Origin: Mucilaginibacter glaciei
GTDB lineage: Bacteria > Bacteroidota > Bacteroidia > Sphingobacteriales > Sphingobacteriaceae
Assembly: GCF_014773245.1 (NCBI RefSeq)
Contig: NZ_JACWMX010000004.1
Location: forward strand, 434,001 to 498,000
Direction: 5' to 3'
Length of the DNA: 64,000 bases
The notes under the pieces are model-generated. The model saw nothing but the letters and a program-made list of their open reading frames with translations, was not told the origin of the DNA and made no database searches. How positions within the stretch are numbered: the stretch's first letter is position 1; every line of letters begins with the position of its first letter. This document shows positions 25,364 to 33,384 of this stretch, piece after piece. The position numbers and the translations under genes were made by a program.

Positions 25364-26362
25364 CTACTTCTGCATCACCATTACCCCGTTCATTACAAAC
25401 GTGCTGCCTTGCTCGGCAACAATATTGTAAACGTTTTGTACGCCGCCCGCATGCTCGTTCTTTTGCAAAACGGTATAAGTTTCGTATTGGCCGGTTTTGT
25501 CGTTCAGGCAAAGTACCTGCTCGCCTATGGCTACTTCGCCCATTTTGCGGTTACCTTGTTTGGTCAGCATGGGGTGGTTGGGGGTGGCCTGCAATACTTG
25601 GGTACGCAGGTTTACATTTATGGCGTTGGTTGATTTATTTTCTTTGGCAGCTATCAACACCAATTGAGTGATCGCATAGTTTTTAGCCGCGTGTACGGTC
25701 AGTTCCTTTACTTTGGTGGTGGTGGCTGTTTTGGTAGCCGGATCGATAGTGATCACTTCGTCGCCTGCCTTTACATCTTTTAAAAACTTTTTGCTCCCGT
25801 TGCTCATCGCCACCAATTCATCACCCGGGAAACAAATATCGTTACCATAAGTAGCCGATTCTTCCTTCATATCCTTACCCGCATTCAGCACTTTATATTG
25901 CTGGTAGCTCAGTTCTTTTGACAGTACATATGATAGCTTGAGGATGAAGTTTTTCTCCACCTTATTAATATCGTCAATATCCTGAAAGTACTGTTCCCAT
26001 ACTTTGCCCTCGGCAGTAAAATCGGGCACTAAGGCCTGGTATTTTTTACCGGTTTCGCTGGTGTAAAACACCATGGTGCCAATTTCCTGCAGGCCCTCTT
26101 TAGCGATGAGTTTATAAAGATCTATCCGTTTTTTCAGGTTATCGCTACCGGTAATAAAGTAGGGTTTACGGCCCTCGTAACGGTCGAGCACATAAGCATT
26201 ATCGAATTTTACGTAAGTGTCCTTATCCGGGTCGGCAATTGTGTAGGTTTTCGCTTTTTTGTATTCGTCTAACGTGAGCGGCCTCGGGTTAGGGGCTTTT
26301 TGCTGCGCAAAGGCTGTAGATATTAATAAAGCGGCAGATAATGTAAGTAATAATTTACGCAT
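25364..26362 (-). CDS. Secreted protein with C-terminal Hint (hedgehog/intein-like) domain
   Basis: A 332-residue protein with a signal peptide (LLLTLSAALLISTAFAQQ), an unrecognised N-terminal domain (about residues 20-175, helical and charged) and a C-terminal Hint domain beginning at Cys177: ICFPGDELVAMSNGSKKFLK, DVKAGDEVITIDPAT, then a block-B-like TPNHPMLTKQGN, and VYNIVAEQGSTFVMNGVMVM at the end. The first Cys and the TxxH motif used for thioester formation are present, but the terminal His-Asn of splicing inteins is replaced by Met-Gln. Start at the ATG 26362 gives the signal peptide. No partner gene is clear. Family assignment of the N-terminal part is unknown. Confidence 0.82.
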   Translation of the reverse strand: MRKLLLTLSAALLISTAFAQQKAPNPRPLTLDEYKKAKTYTIADPDKDTYVKFDNAYVLDRYEGRKPYFITGSDNLKKRIDLYKLIAKEGLQEIGTMVFYTSETGKKYQALVPDFTAEGKVWEQYFQDIDDINKVEKNFILKLSYVLSKELSYQQYKVLNAGKDMKEESATYGNDICFPGDELVAMSNGSKKFLKDVKAGDEVITIDPATKTATTTKVKELTVHAAKNYAITQLVLIAAKENKSTNAINVNLRTQVLQATPNHPMLTKQGNRKMGEVAIGEQVLCLNDKTGQYETYTVLQKNEHAGGVQNVYNIVAEQGSTFVMNGVMVMQK

Positions 26363-26397
26363 TGTGTATTGGTATTCTTTAATTCTTATTATTTTAA

Positions 26398-26524
26398 TAA
26401 TGTCATGGTCAGCCTGTCGAACCATTAGTATTTCAAGCCCGCCGCGCGCCCTTCGACAAGCTCAGGGTGACTATTGGTGTCATATTGAGCCTGTCGAACC
26501 ATTAAACAATCAACAGGCTCATAG
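26398..26524. repeat. Repeat with CCTTCGACAAGCTCAGG-type words
   Basis: Between the Hint gene and the aminotransferase gene, GTCAGCCTGTCGAACCATTA and TTGAGCCTGTCGAACCATTA are near-identical, and CCCTTCGACAAGCTCAGGGT is an inverted relative. ATTAAACAATCAACAGGCTC follows. This kind of short dispersed repeat is common in intergenic DNA. Confidence 0.55.
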
Positions 26525-26536
26525 ATAAGGTATTAT

Positions 26537-27703
26537 TTAAGAGATCTCTTTAAAGGCAGCTGCAAAGGCTTCCATCTCATCCATCCGGCCGATGCTGATA
26601 CGGCACCAGTCCTGGTTGTTAAAACGCCAGTTACGCACACCTACGCCGCGTTTCATTAGCTCGCCGGTAAATTTTGATCCTTCCATTTTCAAGGGGAACA
26701 TTACAAAATTGGCTGAAGAAGGAATATAAGTATATCCTTCCTTCTTCAACACCGAATACAGGTAGTCTTTAGAAGCGTTTGTTTTTTTCAAAGCATCCTT
26801 CAAAAATTCTGTTTCCTGGTAACCGGCAATGGCAGCTGCAACTGTGGAGGCAGATAAACTCATGGCCGCAGAGGTATATTTAGATAAAGTCCTCACCGTT
26901 TCCGGCTGGCCAACAATATACCCGCAGCGTAAGCCCGCGAAGCCGTATAATTTAGAGAAGGTGCGCGCTATAATTACATTTTGCCCGGCTATCACACAAC
27001 CCATCATACTGGATGCCTTAGGATCGGGCAGGTAATCGATATAGGCCTCATCAACAAACACCATTGTTTTTTTTGATACGCGCTCACAAAAGGCCTTTAA
27101 CTTTTCGGTATCTACAATGGTAGCGGTAGGGTTATTAGGGTTACAAATGTAAACCAGGCCGGTGTTTTCATCCACCTTGGCTTCCATAGCATCCAGGTCA
27201 AGTTTAAAATCGGCAGTCAGGGGCACTTTCACCCATTTGCCCTCAAAGCGGGTAGCCTGGGTGGGCAGGTCGTCGTAAGAAGGGTCGGCGGTGATGATAT
27301 TCTTGCCACCTTTGCTGTAATGGATAGCCGCAGCAAGTAACAACGGCGATGAGCCCGATGCCAGCAAGAGGTTTGATTTTTTGATGCCCTCGTAAGCGGC
27401 AATTTTACCCGATAGGTCAGATATAGAGGAAAAGGCATACTGATAACTGGTATCCAGCGAATCGACAATTGCTTTTTTAGCCGCAGGCGACGGGCCAAAG
27501 GGGTTCTCGTTGGCCAGCAGGCGCGCCTTCATTACGGGTGCTGCGTTCATTATAGCCGTTTCATCGGTTATCGGGCTAAAGCCCAGGTTGCGGACTACCG
27601 GCATTGCTGCCAGTTTGCTCACGGTTGATGATAGGAATGCCAGTCCCCCGGCCATGAGTGCGCTGGATCTGATCCAGTTTCTGCGATTAATAGAATTTGC
27701 CAT
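26537..27703 (-). CDS. Tat-exported aminotransferase, HisC-like (class I/II)
   Basis: A 388-residue fold-type I PLP enzyme related to histidinol-phosphate aminotransferase. Family features are LLANENPFGPSPAAKKAIVD, the VYICNPNNPTATIVD motif, FVDEAYIDYL, and the PLP lysine in RTFSKLYGFAGLRCGY; the final arginine lies in CRISIGRMDEM. Unlike cytosolic HisC it starts with a twin-arginine signal (NRRNWIRSSALMAGGLAFLS), suggesting folded export with PLP bound. It sits 23 bases after the stop of a Tat-exported amine oxidase gene, so the two form an operon. Substrate unknown; histidine biosynthesis is unlikely given the location. Confidence 0.85.
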   Translation of the reverse strand: MANSINRRNWIRSSALMAGGLAFLSSTVSKLAAMPVVRNLGFSPITDETAIMNAAPVMKARLLANENPFGPSPAAKKAIVDSLDTSYQYAFSSISDLSGKIAAYEGIKKSNLLLASGSSPLLLAAAIHYSKGGKNIITADPSYDDLPTQATRFEGKWVKVPLTADFKLDLDAMEAKVDENTGLVYICNPNNPTATIVDTEKLKAFCERVSKKTMVFVDEAYIDYLPDPKASSMMGCVIAGQNVIIARTFSKLYGFAGLRCGYIVGQPETVRTLSKYTSAAMSLSASTVAAAIAGYQETEFLKDALKKTNASKDYLYSVLKKEGYTYIPSSANFVMFPLKMEGSKFTGELMKRGVGVRNWRFNNQDWCRISIGRMDEMEAFAAAFKEIS

Positions 27704-27726
27704 ATCAGTTTAGTTTTTTAGTTTTT

Positions 27727-29313
27727 CTATCCTTTTGTTGCGGGGTATGTTACCCGCTGCTCGGTTAACCGGCCATGTATGGCCGTTACCACGCTCCGTG
27801 CCGATTCAAATGCCCCTGCCATCCAGGCGTTCAGGTAAGTTAAGTGCTCGCCTGCAAAGTATACCTGCTTATCGGGCTTTAACAGTACCGGGTACTGGTT
27901 TTTGCGGCTCTCGCTGCCGTAAACGGCCCATCCGCCTAAATTGTATTTTGCTTTATGCCAGCTAACCGAAAACGACCGCTCAAATTCCGCGTCGTATTGC
28001 GGATGGATCAGCCTGCCTTTTTGTAGAGCCAACTTCTCGCGGTCTGCATAATTCAGCTCGCCGGTTTGCAGCGCTTTCTCGTTAAAATTATAATATCCTA
28101 TTAAGATACCCTTTTTACTCAAATAATCATAAGATGGATAAAATATTTGCGTTAATTCATTGTTAGTGTGGGTGATACCGCCGTAAATATGGTCATCCTC
28201 TTCCCAAAACCTGCGTTTGAACTGTAAGCCTATTTTACCGGTTTGGTTATAGCTGATGTAATCTATCGCTCTGCTTACATCGCCAGAGAAATTATTGTTA
28301 ACGTTGCTCAATACAGGTAGCGGTAAAGTGCAAATACAAATATCGCCCTGCAAAACGTGCTCGCCGCTGGCATCTTTATAGGTGATCTTTACGCCTTCGG
28401 GCAGGTTGGTAATGCTGGTTACCTCAGCACCTAATTTTAAATACGGCACTACCTGTTTTTGCAGGGCCTTTGCTATCTGGTCCATTCCGCCAACCGCCTG
28501 GAACATGGTCATCTGTAATTCGTATGTGTACTCGGCAACGTTATAAAAGTCGGGGTCCATCAGTCCCGACTGAATGATATCGGCCAGTTTATTTGCATCG
28601 CCAATCTTACCCGCTTTATCTCCCGGCCCCGGCGATTCGATATATCCCCTGCGGGCCGATGCCTTGTATAATTTGTCGATATCCAAACCGCCCTCGGCAG
28701 CCAGGTACTCCAAAATTTTTTGGGTGTCCTCTTTGGTGAGGGCCGTATCTAAACTATTTTTGTCGATGCTTTTAGAAAGCAGCTCGGCCATGTAGCCGCG
28801 TACATCGTTATGCACTTCGCGCGCGCGGATCTTTTTGTTAGATAGCGGGCCTTTGCCTTCGGCAAAATAATAAGCACCCTCGTTAACATTGTTATACACC
28901 TGGATAGGTACACCCAGTTCCTTGCAATAGTGCAGCGTTAACTCGTGGTGATGCGGGATGCGCGAGGGGCCTGCGTTAAAGTAAAGCCCGTCATCAAATT
29001 GAGCGGTAACGGGTGCTTGCCCCACCTCGGTATGGGTACTGCCGTTGCGGATGCTCCAACACCGCCCGCCTGCGCGTTCGCGGGCTTCTAATATAGTGCA
29101 CTTGTAACCCAGCTTGGTTAACTCGTAAGCGCTGGTCATGCCGGCAAGGCCGCCGCCTAAAATAATGATGTGCTTGCCATTGCCGCTACCGGTTAAATTA
29201 AAGGCATGAGCTGGGGCTGGCTTTAACATGCCCAGGGCCATCATGGTGGGATAAGTGCCACCGGCTAACATAGCGCCCTTACTTAAAAAATTTCGCCGGG
29301 TAATTGTTTTCAA
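27727..29313 (-). CDS. Tat-exported flavin amine oxidase / L-amino-acid oxidase
   Basis: A 528-residue flavin-containing amine oxidase. A twin-arginine signal (TRRNFLSKGAMLAGG) opens the protein. The FAD dinucleotide motif is IIILGGGLAGMTSAYELTKL with EARERAGGRCWSI, and the C-terminal FAD segment is VYFAGEHLTYLNAWMAGAFE. These match the monoamine/L-amino-acid oxidase superfamily. It oxidatively deaminates amines or amino acids, making hydrogen peroxide. The start codon is TTG at 29313; no ATG in frame precedes the signal peptide. The aminotransferase gene follows by 23 bases. Confidence 0.87.
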   Translation of the reverse strand: MKTITRRNFLSKGAMLAGGTYPTMMALGMLKPAPAHAFNLTGSGNGKHIIILGGGLAGMTSAYELTKLGYKCTILEARERAGGRCWSIRNGSTHTEVGQAPVTAQFDDGLYFNAGPSRIPHHHELTLHYCKELGVPIQVYNNVNEGAYYFAEGKGPLSNKKIRAREVHNDVRGYMAELLSKSIDKNSLDTALTKEDTQKILEYLAAEGGLDIDKLYKASARRGYIESPGPGDKAGKIGDANKLADIIQSGLMDPDFYNVAEYTYELQMTMFQAVGGMDQIAKALQKQVVPYLKLGAEVTSITNLPEGVKITYKDASGEHVLQGDICICTLPLPVLSNVNNNFSGDVSRAIDYISYNQTGKIGLQFKRRFWEEDDHIYGGITHTNNELTQIFYPSYDYLSKKGILIGYYNFNEKALQTGELNYADREKLALQKGRLIHPQYDAEFERSFSVSWHKAKYNLGGWAVYGSESRKNQYPVLLKPDKQVYFAGEHLTYLNAWMAGAFESARSVVTAIHGRLTEQRVTYPATKG

Positions 29314-29481
29314 TACTTCCTTTGTTTCTTATAAATTCAATATCAGCGTTAAATTTAATAAAATAACATAATAATAACAGTGCCTTGTTGCTAAATTAGT
29401 ATTTATAAACCTATGTTATTCCGATTGTTAAAATTATTGTGGGGAGACACCGAATGTAATTACTTTGTAGTAACTTTAATT

Positions 29482-29736
29482 ATGGAAACCAAGCTCATTA
29501 AAATAGGCAATTCGTTTGGCATCAGGATACCTAAATCACTCATTAAGCAATACAACTTAGTAAACGAGATAGAAATTGACCCTACCAGGAACGGCATTCT
29601 CATTAAATCTAAAACAAAGGCGAGGGCGGGTTGGGAAAAGCAACTGGAAACGGCAATAAAGGCAGGCTATAAACCGGATGATGAGTTAACGGAAGGGTTT
29701 ACAGATGAATTTACCGAAACGGAATGGCAGTGGTAG
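29482..29736 (+). CDS. mazE: AbrB/MazE-family antitoxin
   Basis: An 84-residue protein with the swapped-hairpin AbrB DNA-binding motif: LIKIGNSFGIRIPKSLIKQY followed by EIEIDPTRNGILIKSK. The C-terminal 40 residues are acidic and Trp-containing, suitable for wrapping a MazF toxin. Start is ATG 29482. The reading frame overlaps mazF by 13 bases. It would repress its own operon and neutralise the toxin. Confidence 0.88.
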   Translation: METKLIKIGNSFGIRIPKSLIKQYNLVNEIEIDPTRNGILIKSKTKARAGWEKQLETAIKAGYKPDDELTEGFTDEFTETEWQW

Positions 29737-30056
29737 TGAAGCGGTTTGATGTTTGGCTGGTTGACTTAAACCCCGTTATTGGCAGTAAGATCAGTAAAAC
29801 AAGGCCCTGTTTAGTTATATCGCCAAATGAAGTTAATGGCTTGCTTGCCACTGTAACTATCGCCGCAATGACATCGGCAAATAAGCCGTATCCGCACCGG
29901 GTTAATTGTACCTTTCAGGGTAAAGACGGGCAAATAGCATTAGATCATATCCGGTCGGTATCGAAACTGCGTTTGGTAAAAAAGCTTGGCCTGATGGATG
30001 AAAATACTTGCAGGCAGGTATGCGAAACATTAACAGAGTTTTTTAGCTTCGAATAA
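29724..30056 (+). CDS. mazF: MazF/PemK-type endoribonuclease toxin
   Basis: A 110-residue PemK-fold toxin. Diagnostic segments are [27 protein letters not shown] and the C-terminal [17 protein letters not shown]. The arginine in KTRPC and the loop S/T residues (TIAAMTSA) fit the RNase active site. It would cut mRNA when the antitoxin is degraded. The ATG at 29724 overlaps mazE by 13 bases. Its stop lies 2 bases before the ATG of the B12-binding protein, so it is likely in one transcript with metabolic genes. Confidence 0.9.
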   Translation: MAVVVKRFDVWLVDLNPVIGSKISKTRPCLVISPNEVNGLLATVTIAAMTSANKPYPHRVNCTFQGKDGQIALDHIRSVSKLRLVKKLGLMDENTCRQVCETLTEFFSFE

Positions 30057-30058
30057 TT

Positions 30059-30481
30059 ATGAGCGATAACCAATTTGACCGCCCTATTCGTGTTTTAGTT
30101 GCCAAGGTAGGCCTTGACGGGCACGACCGTGGCGCGCGCATCATTGCAACCACGCTGCGTGATGCAGGCATGGAGGTAATTTATACCGGCTTGCGCCAAA
30201 CGCCCGAAATGGTGGTAAATACCGCCCTGCAGGAGGATGTAGACGCTATCGGTATTAGCATCCTTTCGGGCGCGCATATGACGGTTTTCCCGAAGGTGAT
30301 GAAGCTGATCAAAGAGAAAGGTATGGACGATGTGCTGCTTACCGGTGGGGGCATCATCCCTGCCGACGATATGGCCGAGCTAAAAAAGATAGGTGTGGGC
30401 GAGCTTTTCCCGCCGGGTACAAGTACGGCAGATATTGTGACTTATATTACCAACTGGGTGCACACCAATCGTAATTTCTAA
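30059..30481 (+). CDS. Stand-alone cobalamin-binding protein (methylmalonyl-CoA mutase C-terminal type)
   Basis: A 140-residue B12-binding domain alone. The signature [20 protein letters not shown] contains the DxHxxG motif whose histidine ligates cobalt; [20 protein letters not shown] (SxL) and [12 protein letters not shown] (GG) complete it. In two-subunit acyl-CoA mutases the B12-binding part is a separate small chain that pairs with a large catalytic chain, but no mutase large subunit is present here. The enoyl-CoA hydratase gene follows by 14 bases and mazF precedes by 2 bases. Confidence 0.9.
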   Translation: MSDNQFDRPIRVLVAKVGLDGHDRGARIIATTLRDAGMEVIYTGLRQTPEMVVNTALQEDVDAIGISILSGAHMTVFPKVMKLIKEKGMDDVLLTGGGIIPADDMAELKKIGVGELFPPGTSTADIVTYITNWVHTNRNF

Positions 30482-30495
30482 AAAAACGAACCGCT

Positions 30496-31278
30496 ATGGA
30501 GTTTGAAAATATTTTGGTTGAGGGTAAAGGCCGCATCCAATACATCACCATCAATCGCGAAAGCAAACTAAACGCGCTTAATAAATTGACCTTGTTGGAA
30601 CTGCATGATGCATTCACTGCTGCGTTTGCAGATGATAAGGTTGGAGGAATTATTATTACCGGGGCCGGGACAAAGGCATTTGTGGCAGGGGCTGATATAA
30701 CTGAATTTGCCGAACTGGATGTTGCCGGCGGCGAAGCTTTATCACGCGAAGGGCATAACCAGGTTTTCGACCTGATAGCCAACAGTAGCAAGCCGGTGAT
30801 AGCAGCCATTAATGGTTTCGCATTGGGCGGCGGGTTAGAACTGGCTATGGCCTGCCATATCCGCATAGCATCTGATAATGCCAGAATGGGCCTGCCCGAA
30901 GTTACTTTGGGCCTGATACCCGGCTATGGCGGCACACAACGTTTAACCCGGCTAATTGGCCGCGGCAAAGCGTTGGAAATGATCATGACAGCAGACATGG
31001 TAACTGCCGACCAAGCCCTGGCATCGGGCCTGGTGAACCATGTAACCACACCTGCCGATTTATTGCCCAAAGCAGAGGAACTCTTAACCAGAATATTAAG
31101 CCGTGCGCCGTTAGCCATAGCAGCCGCTATCCGCTGTGTAAATGATGCCGGGAGGGATGGGGTTAACGGTTTTGATACGGAGATAAAGGAATTTGGCGCC
31201 TGTTTCGGTACCGAAGATTTTAAGGAAGGTGTTGTCGCTTTTTTAGAAAAGCGGAAGGCTAACTTTACTGGCAATTAG
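30496..31278 (+). CDS. Enoyl-CoA hydratase/isomerase family protein
   Basis: A 260-residue crotonase-fold protein. Family segments: ITINRESKLNALNKLTLLEL at the start, TGAGTKAFVAGADITEFAEL, the oxyanion-hole GFALGGGLELAMACHIRIAS and GLPEVTLGLIPGYGGTQRLT, where Glu in PEVTLGL is the first catalytic glutamate. The second glutamate position is not obvious, so it may be a hydratase or an isomerase. It hydrates enoyl-CoA esters in fatty or branched-chain acid breakdown. It lies after the B12-binding gene, which suits acyl-CoA metabolism. Confidence 0.9.
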   Translation: MEFENILVEGKGRIQYITINRESKLNALNKLTLLELHDAFTAAFADDKVGGIIITGAGTKAFVAGADITEFAELDVAGGEALSREGHNQVFDLIANSSKPVIAAINGFALGGGLELAMACHIRIASDNARMGLPEVTLGLIPGYGGTQRLTRLIGRGKALEMIMTADMVTADQALASGLVNHVTTPADLLPKAEELLTRILSRAPLAIAAAIRCVNDAGRDGVNGFDTEIKEFGACFGTEDFKEGVVAFLEKRKANFTGN

Positions 31279-31298
31279 TAATAAAACAACGCGATTGA

Positions 31299-31523
31299 AT
31301 CTTTACTTACTCAATTCCGGCGAAAATAAGTACCCTCGTTGCTTCCCTGATTTTCATTAGCGTTTTAGCGAACGCACAAACAAACTATCAAGATAAAGCG
31401 CAATTTTGTGTAGGCATAGATGCCGGGCTACCTACCGGGAAGGTAAATAACACCCAAACATTTATGCTGGGAAGCTTTGTGCAGCAGGTTATCGTAAGTG
31501 TCGGATTTGCTTATGGCTTTTAA
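31299..31523 (+). pseudogene. Remnant of an outer-membrane beta-barrel gene
   Basis: A 74-codon frame ends at TAA 31521-31523 and has no usable start (it opens after TGA 31296-31298 and contains no early ATG or GTG). It reads AKISTLVASLIFISVLANAQ, a signal peptide ending in a normal ANAQ cleavage site, then a short beta-rich stretch (FCVGIDAGLPTGKVN) and IVSVGFAYGF, a typical last strand with terminal Phe. This looks like a porin-like gene reduced by internal deletion, or a very short barrel fragment. Confidence 0.6.
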
Positions 31524-31688
31524 AAAGAATCTTGACCTGATACACAACGATCGCGAATAAAAGTCAATATTAACAGTATGCCTATTTGTATTGTGGATTT
31601 AATTGCCCACTTTTAAAAATAATTAGCCGATACGCCGTGTTTAACCTGTTTAAGTGCGATCACTACACCACAACCCAATACTACCGAT
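31524..31688. other. Short gap before the NtrC-type gene, nothing clear
   Basis: Together with the gene remnant at 31299-31523 this fills the 410 bases between the hydratase and regulator genes. I see no strong hairpin or exact TAnnTTTG here, but since sigma-54 regulators are often expressed from their own promoter one is expected. Confidence 0.4.
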
Positions 31689-33098
31689 ATGAAAAAAATC
31701 CTCATCATTGATGACGAAGTTAACGTGGGTTTACTGTTGTCTAAATTTTTAACCCGGAATGGTTTTGAGGTAGATACAGCGGCTAACGGTGCCAATGGTA
31801 TGGAATGCCTAAAAAATAAAGCTTATAATTTGGTGCTTTGCGATTTTAGGCTGGAAGATACCGACGGCCGCGAAATGCTAAAAAACATCAAAGCTCTTTA
31901 TCCAAAAACAGGCGTTATTATCATTACCGGCTATTCGGATATTAAAATGGCGGTCGAGCTCATCAAAATGGGGGCCTATGATTATATTACGAAACCGCTT
32001 TACCCTGACGAGATCTTGAATACCATTACCAAGGCGATTGAAACGCAATATGCGTTACAGGAGCTCGCCAATGATTTCACCACACCCGATAAACTGCAGA
32101 AAGATTCTAAAAAACAGATCTTATCGGGCGAGTTTGTGGTGGGTACAAGTAAGGCCTCAAAAGAATTATTAAAACAGATTGAACTGGTTGCACCAACCAA
32201 TTACAGCGTGATCATACTGGGCGAAAGCGGTACAGGTAAAGAATCTGTTGCCAAAAGTATCCATTTAAACAGCCTGCGCGCCAACCAGCCCTTTATCGCT
32301 ATGGATTGCGGGTCGTTAACCAAAGAGCTGGCAGCAAGCGAATTTTTCGGTCATGAAAAGGGCTCCTTTACCGGTGCCTTATACACCAAAATAGGCCACT
32401 TTGAAATGGCTAACGGCGGCACCTTATTTTTGGACGAGGTGGGCAACCTGTCGTACGAGATCCAGGCAGCGTTGTTGCGCACCGTGCAGGAGCGTAAGGT
32501 AAAGCGAATAGGCAGCACTAAAGAGATAGACCTGGATGTGCGCATCATTATTGCGACTAACGAAAACCTGCAGGACGGTATCAACAAAGGCCGTTTCCGG
32601 GAGGATCTTTATCACCGGTTTAACGAATTTAGCATTCATATGCCACCGCTGCGTGAGCGTGGCAATGATATTATGATGCTGGCCGAACATTTTTTAAATG
32701 TGGCTAACCATGAGCTCGACCGCAAGGTAACTTCTTTCTCACCCGAAGTGATCGAATGCTTTATGAACTATCGCTGGCAGGGCAATATCCGCGAATTAAA
32801 GAATGTGGTGCGCCGCGCCACGTTGTTAACAGAAGGTAATGAGATCACGATGAAAACGTTGCCCCTTGAGATCTCGAATTTCAAGGTGTCTAATTACGAT
32901 TCGCCAAATGCCACACAAACGCCGGTTGAACACAAAGAGCCAAAACACGATTTGAAGAATGCCGCGCTGGGTGCCGAGCATGAAACTATTTTAAAAGTGT
33001 TGCGCGAAGTGAACTTTAATAAAACCAAAGCGGCTGAGATTTTAAATATCGACCGCAAAACGCTTTATAACAAAATGAAAGCTATCAATTTAAAGTAG
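31689..33098 (+). CDS. Sigma-54-dependent response regulator, NtrC family
   Basis: A 469-residue regulator in three parts. Receiver domain at 1-120: Asp52 in LVLCDFRLEDTDG is the phosphoacceptor and Lys102 is in TKPLYPDE. AAA+ domain about 145-380: Walker A GESGTGKE at 178-185, GSFTGA at 225-230 (a variant of the sigma-54-contacting GAFTGA loop), and Walker B GGTLFLDEVGNLS. C-terminal Fis-type helix-turn-helix about 430-469 with FNKTKAAEILNIDRKTLYNK. It activates sigma-54 promoters when phosphorylated. No full histidine kinase gene is next to it; a mini-DHp protein follows after one base. Confidence 0.95.
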   Translation: MKKILIIDDEVNVGLLLSKFLTRNGFEVDTAANGANGMECLKNKAYNLVLCDFRLEDTDGREMLKNIKALYPKTGVIIITGYSDIKMAVELIKMGAYDYITKPLYPDEILNTITKAIETQYALQELANDFTTPDKLQKDSKKQILSGEFVVGTSKASKELLKQIELVAPTNYSVIILGESGTGKESVAKSIHLNSLRANQPFIAMDCGSLTKELAASEFFGHEKGSFTGALYTKIGHFEMANGGTLFLDEVGNLSYEIQAALLRTVQERKVKRIGSTKEIDLDVRIIIATNENLQDGINKGRFREDLYHRFNEFSIHMPPLRERGNDIMMLAEHFLNVANHELDRKVTSFSPEVIECFMNYRWQGNIRELKNVVRRATLLTEGNEITMKTLPLEISNFKVSNYDSPNATQTPVEHKEPKHDLKNAALGAEHETILKVLREVNFNKTKAAEILNIDRKTLYNKMKAINLK

Positions 33099-33099
33099 C

Positions 33100-33303
33100 A
33101 TGGATAACGAGCCGAAGCCAGTGAACGGCGAAGTGTTTAGCATATTAAAACACGATGTTAAAAACCAACTGAGCAATATACAGCTGGCATTAGAAGGGTT
33201 AAAATACGAGGTGGAAGATAAGGATGCGGATGTAAAACTTTATCTGGATAGTATTACACAATCGGCCAAAAAGATAGACGACTTGCTCAATAATATTCAA
33301 TAG
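33100..33303 (+). CDS. 67-residue protein resembling an isolated HisKA (DHp) domain
   Basis: The sequence SILKHDVKNQLSNIQLALEG with His18 resembles the H-box helix of histidine kinases (HD-x-K-N-x-L), and the rest (DVKLYLDSITQSAKKIDDLL) fits the second helix of the dimerisation hairpin. No HATPase domain or sensor follows: the frame stops at 67 residues and a terminator comes after. It begins one base after the NtrC-type regulator stop, so they are cotranscribed. It could act as a phosphotransfer partner, a competitor for a kinase, or a binding protein for the receiver domain. The role is inferred. Confidence 0.75.
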   Translation: MDNEPKPVNGEVFSILKHDVKNQLSNIQLALEGLKYEVEDKDADVKLYLDSITQSAKKIDDLLNNIQ

Positions 33304-33318
33304 CTTTACCAATAGATT

Positions 33319-33347
33319 AAACACTAAAACTTTTTAGTGTTTTTTTG
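33319..33347 (+). terminator. Intrinsic terminator after the mini-DHp gene
   Basis: AAACACTAAAA (33319-33329) is complementary to TTTTAGTGTTT (33332-33342), and the T run continues to about 33346. The stem is 10-11 bp with a small loop. It closes the regulator/mini-DHp operon. Confidence 0.8.
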
Positions 33348-33384
33348 TTTATAACACAATTATAAATGCTTTTCGCGGGGAATA

